In this document: in pieces, positions 56,848 to 64,000 of the stretch
Layout: every line of letters begins with the position of its first letter
How positions within the stretch are numbered: position 1 is the stretch's first letter
Notes under the pieces: generated by a model
Database searches by the model: none
What the model saw: only the letters and a program-made list of their open reading frames with translations
Told to the model about the DNA's origin: nothing
Position numbers and translations under genes: made by a program
NCBI RefSeq assembly: GCF_021130785.1
Contig: NW_025778927.1
Location: 62,001 to 126,000 of the forward strand
Source of the DNA: Homalodisca vitripennis
Taxonomy: Eukaryota > Arthropoda > Insecta > Hemiptera > Cicadellidae
Direction of reading: 5' to 3'
DNA length: 64,000 nucleotides

Positions 56848-58257
56848 GCCCACTGATTCCCGAGAAATTCGTGCGTTGATTGGTATAATATACCTTGCTG
56901 GGGTTTTGAAGGCTGGCAGAAGAAACTTATTTGAAATGTGGGATAATTCACAAGGAACGGGAGTAGAGGCTGTTTATCTAAACCATGAGCGCCAAGAGGT
57001 TTCGATTTCTTTTACGTTGTCTGAGATTTGATAACGTCCACAACAGAGATGAAAGAAAATCTGTTGACAACCTTGCTGCTTTTCGTGAAGTATTTGAGAT
57101 GTTTGTGTTCAATTGCAAGAATGCATACAAACCAACTGACTACCTTACCATTGACGAACAGCTAGTTGGATTCAGAGGAAACTGTACCTTTCGGGTTTAC
57201 ATGCCTAGTAAACCTGCTAAATACGGGATAAAAATATTTGCTACGGTTTCTACAACAAACTTCTATACTACAAATCTTGAAGTGTATGTACGGAAGCAAC
57301 CAGTAGGCCCTTTTAGAATAAGCAGCAAGACATCTGACTTAGTTTTGAGATTGGTGCAGCCTATTTCAGGAACCAATAGAAATATTACCTGTGACAATTG
57401 GTTCGCATCTGTACCCTTGGCAATAAAGCTACGGGAAGAAGAAAAAATAACAATGATTGCTACTCTGAGAAAGAACAAAGCTGAAGTTCCCCCAAACTTT
57501 TTACCTGATAACTCACGAGAAGTCAAAAGCAGTTTGTTTGGCTTTAAAAAAAACTGTACATTAGTATCGTACGTGCCGAAGAGGAAGAAGGCTGTGTTAG
57601 CAATATCAACTATGCATGGAAACATGGCTATCGATCAAAATACAGGTGAAGATGGCCATTAACACTCTTCTTTCATATCCTGAATGTAGGAGTGAATGCT
57701 CTTGTAATATATAAAACAAATAAAAAACTTGACCATGTGAGCCGTTGTGATTTTTTGAAAGAAATGGCCTTCAACCTAATTAGACCACAAATTGGACATC
57801 GCATCAGTTTAGAGATGATACCACAGGAAATAAAAACAAGAGGAAGGATCCTGCTGAAACTGGACAGAGAACTTCCACCTCAACGAATGGCTCGACTCAG
57901 GAACAACCTTACTAATGGAGAGTTTCCTCTTCCAGAAATATCGTATGAAGGTAAGAGATATTAATAATATTTTAAGATAGTTACGTGACAATGATTATGA
58001 CGTATTATCCAGCAAATATCTTGTTGTTCTGCATTTGTATGATTTTTTAATCCATACTCGATCTAGACTAACCATTAGGAACAACAATTTTATAGATACA
58101 CACAAGCGTTTATCCTCAGATAACCGTGTTATTTATGAATGTGTTTTTAGGGCTTTTACCAATATCTGAAGAGAAGTTCAACGACATAAAAGCACTGAAG
58201 CAGTTTTGTGGGCCGGAAGCTAAAGCCTACTTTGACAGCCTACCTCACAAAACTTGA
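56848..58257 (+). pseudogene. piggyBac-D transposase, main part, catalytic deletion
   Basis: From the hAT target duplication the frame reads RPTDSREIRALIGIIYLAGV, then MSAKRFRFLLRCLRFDN after a shift near 56985. It continues with DYLTIDEQLVGFRGNCTFR (first Asp) and NITCDNWFASVPLAIKL (second Asp). Near 57645 it passes from DQNTGE straight to RWPLTLFFHILNVGVNALV. The block with the third Asp (GVD) is missing, by a deletion of roughly 120 bases. The C-terminal part has an intron at 57951-58150 and ends LLPISEEKFNDIKALKQF...SLPHKT instead of a Cys-rich finger. It is inactive. The unusual last exon may come from another element. Confidence 0.82.
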
Positions 58258-61130
58258 AGATAAGATTAATTGTAGCCTACAGTTTAATATTCTAATACAT
58301 ACATTTCAATGATATTAGTTTAATCCTCATTTAAATTAAAAATAATTAAAAAAACACAACGGCTTTACTTATTTACATACCTATACTAAAGTGAAAATCT
58401 AAATTAAAGGGGAAAAACTTGATAAGTCCAGGACGTGATTTGGAAAAAGTTAAATAATTAGGATATATCAATAAAAAATTATAGTTATAGGTGAAATAAG
58501 AACATACAACTACATAAAGCTGTTAAATAAATAGTTCAAAAATTAAATATATCAATATTTTTAATGTTTTATGACTTTTAAAGTTAAAAAATGCTCTCCT
58601 GAAAAATTACCGAAATGTGACTTACCAAGTTCTTCCCCTGTGGTCTTCAAATATAAGCATGTTAAAAAGTATTTAATTGAAACAATTGTAGTGAAGAACA
58701 GCTCTATCATTGAGTGATCTACTTAGCAAGACAAACATCAATCGCCCAACTCAGCAACAACTGGCACTTCTGCAATGTCAACAACACTGTTTTCTGCTTT
58801 TGTTTGTAAATGTAGAGCTTTTGTTTTGTTTGTAAATAGAGAGCTCTTCAATACCACTTTAAAAAGCTATAATTATAATTCATTAGCATTCAGTTTTATT
58901 GAAAATATTTTAATAAAAATAAAAAACTTATTGACAAAATATTCTGCTTATGTACAGTGGTGAATTTAGTAGCTACTGACATGAGATTATATAATAGATT
59001 ATATATATATATATAAAATTTAATTAATGAGCCGGGTCAAATTCTCGTGCCCCTTTCGGTTTTCCCGACTCTTTTTTGTTATAGTGTTTTATTTTGTTGT
59101 TGGTGTTTGCTCTCGTTGACTCTTCGAGGCTTTGGTGTCGTCTGCGACTGGATCGAGAGAGTAGCGACTTTCACTTCTGTTCAGACCGTTACTAGTGAAG
59201 TTTATTTTGTTTTTACCCTTTTATTTTGTTTTGGGTTTTGTTTTGCCCCAAATGTCTGGCTAAACACGGCTGTGTCAACTGACGAGTGAGTAACTGTTCG
59301 CTATTTATATTTTACTTATATTTGTTCGTTTAGCAGGTTAACCTCAATAGGCGTGTGTGGTTCTGAATTTAAGTTATAGGTTCTGGGGATTCTAGTTTTG
59401 TATTTATTAGTTATGTATTATTTAGTAACTTGTCTCCTTTTCTCCCAGCCTTAGGAGGCTGCTAAAAATTTTTTTTTACTGACCCTTGAAACTGGCAACT
59501 TTAAACTTTTCCCATTGTTTTTGTTTCTTAGGCTAACTGTTATTTGGGGGAATTTAAATTGGGATTTATGTTTTCCGGATTTAACTTTTATTCTGTCAAC
59601 TCTAGGCAAACTGTTTTCACCCTGTTTCTAAGTTTAAGTTTTTAGCCTAGATAGGCCTAGAGTTTAATATAAGCCTAAATCAAAGGGTTTTCTTAGGGTA
59701 TCTTTTGTTTCCCTAAATTTTCAGGGGGGATTTACCTTATTATAGCTGCAGGGAGCCTTTCCCCTGCTTTTCAGAAAGTTTCAGCTAATTCGGTTCAGGA
59801 ATTAACTCTACATAGTGTATTTTATAAGTTTTTCCATAATTTTAGTTTCCTTGGTAGTTGTCTTGTATTATGGTTATTATTTTTTTTTTTTACCATCAAA
59901 TGTTTATATTAAGCTCTCTCTGCTTGACCCAGATGTCCCTGCTACTTTTACTAAAGGTTCCAACTCCTTTTGTGCTTGCTTTTACTTACTGTTAGTCTTT
60001 AAAGTTGAAATTCTGACCTTATCTTAATTTTTTTGTACTTGGTTATATGAGTTTCTTTTGTTTTTTTAAACCAAAGGTTTTCTAGACTTACCTTTTGTTT
60101 TGTACTGTACTATTACTTATGTCACAGCAGTTAATTATAACTTTAACATGTAATTTCCTGTATATTTATTGATTATAATAGTTTTACCTTCTAAATTTTT
60201 TTTTACTATTTTCTTTTTTTTTCACTCTTAATTCTTAACTTTTATTCTTTTGAATTATTTTCATGTACCCAGGGCTTCTGAAACTTGTTTATACACTTTT
60301 ACTTTGTTGAAATGTTTACCTAGCAAGACAGGCTATAGAAGCACTCTGTGCTTGCAGGGTTCACGAGCTCCAGCTCCAATGTCCGCCTCTCCCATGATTC
60401 TTGGGCCGGGTCCTTACACCGGTGCCATGGCGGGCTACTAAGGTTTTCCTACCTGAGGACATTATTTCTCTGTGATACCCTGCTGTGATATTGTCTCAGT
60501 GTGCCTGTTATTTAAGTATTGTTATCCAGTTTGTTATCTAGTTTTAAGTAGTTAAGTTTAGGTTAATTCTATCCTTTTAAGAACCCGCCCTGTGCCACAG
60601 GACTCCGGGTGATTTTGGCTTGTCCTGTTTGAAATTTGGCGCTCTAAATTCTATCTAACTTAAATTTATAAAGATTTTTAATTTTATCCATAAGTCTGGG
60701 TTGACCACTTATAGTTTTGTTCTCCAGGTGCACCTGAGTAGGGAACCTTTCTGGGTAGTTTTGTCTGCGTTTGTCCCCTTGTTTTTTTTTTCTTCTCAAA
60801 TATATATATATATATTTTCACTATGGCTGGCCATCCACGTTCTTTCTTTGCCATTCCTTGCTCTCTCTCCGTGAGTCGGGCCCCGCTCCGCTCCAATGGG
60901 AGCACGTTCTTTGTTAAGCTTAGCTTGGTACGGGCGAGCGGAAGCGGGGTGTGGCTCATTAATAAGGCTGATTTAAAGTGCTATTATTAGATTTAAAAAA
61001 AAACTATATTATAAACAAATTATACAGTACAGTACAGTACAGACACTATAATAACGCATTGCTGTACTGCTTATTGCATACCAATACATTGAAGGAGTAG
61101 TTATATTCTTCAATGCTTGTGTAACAACTT
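58258..61130. other. long non-coding stretch, T-rich from 59040 to 60200
   Basis: No supported gene. 58258-59030 is plain AT-rich DNA with a (TA)n run at 58999-59016. From 59040 the plus strand is strongly T-rich with GC-richer islands, which could be a 5' untranslated region or a solo long repeat of an element I cannot name. Another (TA)n run lies at about 60799-60814, and ACAGT units occur at 61024-61042. A GC-rich patch at 60830-60950 contains two ACGTTCTTT words. Confidence 0.5.
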
Positions 61131-62812
61131 CAAATTCCACCTAGAAGAACTTATATTTGCTAAATTGAAAAGCTATCCACACTGGCCAGCTGTGATAAAG
61201 GAGCAAATTCCAAATGACAAAAGGAAAAACCCCTAAATACACAATAAAATTTTTTGGCGATCATACAACTGCCACTATTAAAGAATCAGACATTTTAAAT
61301 TACTTTGAGTACAAAAACATTTTTGGTAAATTTAAAACGGACAACGATAAAAATAGAATCTTCAACAGAGCCCTGGAAGAAGCAGAAAGTGTCGCATTAA
61401 AATACAGCAACCAAGATGAGGGCATACCTATCTCTCCAATGCAGCAGAGCATATTGGAACAGTCAATATCAGACCTTACTCATGATATACTTGAAAGTGA
61501 CCAGAATAATATTGAGGAAAATCTTACTATGGCGGCAAAAATAGGCTCAGCACTTTTGGAAGAAAATGTAGGATTAAAGGGAAAAAATAGCCGACATCTG
61601 GCCAAAATAACTAGTCTAGAAGCTAGTATAGAGGAACTTAAAACAATAGAAGATAAATATCTAGCAAGTATTGAGAACAATCAACAAAAAATAAAGGATC
61701 TTGAGTCACAGATGGTTAAAGAAAAACACTACCTAAATGAAGTAAAGCAAATTTTTGAGGAACATGACATCAAGCAAGCTGAAATAATAATCCAGCTAGA
61801 GAAAAAAATTAAGAGCCAAGTATATGACATTAGGGTCTTAAAAGAAAAACTACAATTAATATCAGAATCGGGCTCAAATAATCCCATAAAACCAAGAGCA
61901 GATTCCCAAACTCAAACTGATCTTCCTTCAATAACATAATGTGCAGCCAACTTTAACACCAATAAATGTAGACATTATTCTCCTAAAAGAAAAATACGGT
62001 ATCCTTGAGGAAAAACTCTCAAACCTAGAGGCCAAATTAAAATATAACACAGAACAAACAGCAACTTTATCTAAAAACAAGCATATAAAACTAAATCGCA
62101 CTTCTAGTAGCAATCAAACGCCTCGCAGAAAATCACAGAACAAATTCAGTGTCTCACTACAAGTAAGTAAAGAATGCTAGAAACAGAAAATAACAAAATC
62201 CACGGACGGAGTAATCAACATACTGGAACCTTCATTGCAAGCATGCGCCAGCCAATAAATGCAAGAGAACAAAATCAGTCTACTACATCAACAACTGGGA
62301 GAGTCTGTCAAACTCCGACACAAAAACAGTCCACAACAACGGAGAGAGTCTGTCAAACTCCGACACAAAAGCAGTCCACAACAACGGAGAGAGTCTGTCA
62401 AACTCCGACACAAAAACAGTCCACAACAACGGGGAGAGTTTGTCAAACTCCGACAAAAAAACAGTCTACCACAACAATAACGGGGAGAGTCTGTCAAACT
62501 CCGACACAAAAACAGTCTACCACAACAATAACGGGGAGAGTCTGTCAAACTCCGACACAAAAACAGTGTACTACAACAACAACTGATGATGGTCCAACTA
62601 CACAGCTGGCAACTTCTCTTATCCACCAGTACGAAGATGAATCTCCTCCAGAGAAGAACAAACAAGTCATAGGGCAGAATCCTGGATCTGTGATACTCTC
62701 GCAGGATAAAACTAACCTTAGAGTAATGAGTGGGTCACCTTCAAATGCGAAACCAAAAGACAAGCATGAGAGCTTTGAAGACTTCTTCACAAAACACATC
62801 GATTTTCTTTAG
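61131..62812 (+). pseudogene. nonLTR-2 ORF1: PWWP-like domain, coiled coil, tandem repeats
   Basis: The first frame reads EELIFAKLKSYPHWPAVIKE, where SYPHWPA is the PWWP signature. A 1-base shift near 61222 (AAAAGGAAAAAC) leads to KYTIKFFGDHTTATIKESDI and LNYFEYKNIFGKF, the remaining strands and helix of a PWWP domain, which typically reads methylated histone H3 and DNA. No start codon is visible upstream in that frame. From about 61430 to 61880 follows a Glu/Lys/Leu-rich coiled coil (ITSLEASIEELKTIEDKYL). Shifts near 61930 and 62170 lead to a second short coil and a repeat region with RVCQTPTQKQS units, then FEDFFTKHIDFL at 62812. I saw no zinc knuckle. Confidence 0.72.
62300..62580 (+). repeat. 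coding minisatellite in nonLTR-2 ORF1
   Basis: Six units of 45-48 bases each encode RVCQTPTQKQSTTT with small variants (an extra Ile-Thr in the later units, and Cys for Ser in the last). Unit lengths are multiples of three, so the frame is kept. Confidence 0.92.
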
Positions 62813-62939
62813 GACACATATGGGAAGACATTATAACTTTAGCCACTCTAGTCCGTCTGAAAGTTCTCTAAAAACTGACTCTTTTTTCGAGAATGTACCA
62901 CATCGACAAGAAGACATTTAACATTCAAGCAAAATTATC

Positions 62940-64000
62940 ATCCCTCAGAATTAACCATCTTTCACCAAAATGCTGACCGCCTCTCCAATAAAATAGACAT
63001 CATGAATGACCTCCTAACCAACATCAACCCAGATATAGTAATTATAACAGAACATGGTCTTTCAAAACAAAAGTTAGAGAACACCCACTTAGAAGGTTAT
63101 ACCATTATCGAGAGCTTCTGTCGAGAAAAACATCAAAAAGGGGGGGTTGCAATTTGGGTGAAGGATGGAATAAAAAACTTATGCGTTTGGATTCGGTGGA
63201 AACAGGCTGAGTCAGGAGCTGATCTGCGAGGTGTCTACAGCTAAATTAACAATAGGAAAACAAGCCATTTACATCATTGGAATCTACAGACCTAACATCA
63301 ACTTTGATGCAGCCATAGACATAATATCGCAGACTCTAGAAACCATCCCTACCTGGAACAGCCCCATAGTGATTATGGGTGACATCAATGTTAACTGTCT
63401 GGAAACAAACAGACAAAACACAAAACTTCAAGAAACCTTAAAGTCTTATAACACCTCAAGACTTCAGCTATCACCTACACGTGTCACCCCATATAGTTCC
63501 ACTTCTATTGACATAGTCTGTTCTAACAAACTTCCTTCGGAACCAGTAGTCACTATCCTAAACACATTTATCTCTGACCATACAGGGCAAATAGCCACAT
63601 TACAGAACTTCAAAACTAAAACACCTGACCAAATAACATTCAACAGACATTTCAGCGACAAGAACCTCTCACTTCTTAATAATCTACTGAAACAAGAAAC
63701 ATGGTATGACGTGCTAACCCCCAGATCAGCGGAGGAATCCTATAACAAGTTTCTGAATACTTCGACATACCATATGGATATAGCATGCCCTTACATCCGT
63801 ACTCGCAAAAAAGACAACCTATTAAGAATGACCAAGAAACGATAGAAAAGCGCAACCAATATCTAGCGGCTCAAGAGGAATATCTACTGACTGGGACAGA
63901 AGAAAACAAAGCTAGAGCAACAGACAAGAAGAAAATCTATGACCTTCACCTCAAGGCCCAAAGAAAACTTATGACATCCGAGTTCATAAATAAGTCTGAA
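62940..64000 (+). pseudogene. nonLTR-2 ORF2, endonuclease part, partial
   Basis: The APE/EEP endonuclease blocks are visible in order: IFHQNADRLSNKI (Asn), IVIITEHGLSKQKL (Glu), GGVAIWVKDG, then after a shift near 63210 YIIGIYRPN, VIMGDINVNCLE (Asp, Asn), STSIDIVCS and FISDHTGQIA (Asp-His). A further shift near 63830 continues into a helical region (QETIEKRNQYLAAQEEYLLT) that runs to the window end and would precede the reverse transcriptase. The key endonuclease residues are present, but the frame breaks make this copy inactive. Confidence 0.82.

Larger units (their letters stand above)
61131..64000 (+). mobile_element. nonLTR-2, CR1/jockey-like retrotransposon, degenerate and cut by the window end
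   Basis: An ORF1 with a PWWP-like start, coiled coil and minisatellite is followed by an ORF2 that starts with an APE-type endonuclease and runs off the window. Both ORFs have several frame breaks. The 5' limit is uncertain, and the reverse transcriptase lies outside the window. Confidence 0.75.

Noticed and set aside
59040..60640. Possible long terminal repeat with a primer-binding-like GGCGCTCTAAATTC at about 60630
   Set aside because: No second copy of the stretch, no TG...CA ends and no gag/pol frame adjoin it. The match to a primer-binding site is too short.
62288..62665. Minus-strand Cys/Arg-rich frame of 125 residues
   Set aside because: It is the antisense of the ORF1 minisatellite and is open only because the units are multiples of three.
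1..64000. tRNA, rRNA, small RNA genes, CRISPR arrays or bacterial operon signals
   Set aside because: No cloverleaf or rRNA-like segment was recognised, and the repeats present are transposon ends, minisatellites or TA runs. The gene structure is eukaryotic.

Overview
The window is animal nuclear DNA, most likely from an arthropod and possibly a hemipteran insect. Genes carry GT-AG introns, the background is AT-rich, polyadenylation signals are AATAAA, and the element mix (piggyBac, mariner, Tc1, pogo, PIF/Harbinger, Mutator, hAT, Sola-like, I-type and CR1/jockey-like non-LTR) is typical of large insect genomes. The word TAGGCCTA recurs. I see no convincing host gene, no RNA gene and no CRISPR. 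Nearly the whole window is transposons inside transposons. Boundaries below were read by eye from inverted ends and target duplications.

Left nest (about 0.6-14.3 kb). A piggyBac (piggyBac-A, 676-13924, TTAA on both sides) holds its own broken transposase in three pieces. These are split by a mariner (5229-6560) and a PIF/Harbinger (PIF-A, 7404-10721). It also holds a complete four-exon DUF7869-type gene (1018-4049) and a decayed Mutator-like transposase (Mutator-A, 11478-13234). Traces of an older piggyBac may lie outside it.

Middle (14.8-34.7 kb). A pogo-like element (pogo-A, 14813-20300) contains a second pogo (pogo-B, 17546-20069). Next come a Mutator N-terminal fragment, an I-type non-LTR retrotransposon on the minus strand (about 21.05-26.33 kb), an intact piggyBac reading frame (piggyBac-B), and another Mutator transposase (Mutator-C) split by pogo-C (28549-30631). 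Then follow a 5'-truncated piggyBac (piggyBac-C) and a five-copy tandem repeat of its 3' flank.

Right nest (34.8-58.3 kb). The fragments of one piggyBac (piggyBac-D) are separated by PIF-C (34917-45174, containing PIF-B, which contains Sola-A), then pogo-D (45225-48812), then a hAT (48870-56839, containing a Tc1, which contains Sola-B). The insertion order can be read directly. The last 3 kb hold a degenerate CR1/jockey-like non-LTR element whose first ORF starts with a PWWP-like domain.

Common themes. All three PIF elements have interleaved antisense genes: a MADF/Myb-like DNA-binding gene on + and a DDE transposase on -, each with an exon inside the other's intron. All four pogo elements encode a pipsqueak/CENP-B-type N-terminus and a C-terminal PHD-like finger, and all carry an extra inverted-repeat pair at matching distances from both ends, built from that element's own terminal word. 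Many otherwise good frames are broken by single-base shifts, several in A or T runs, so consensus sequencing error may explain part of the apparent decay.
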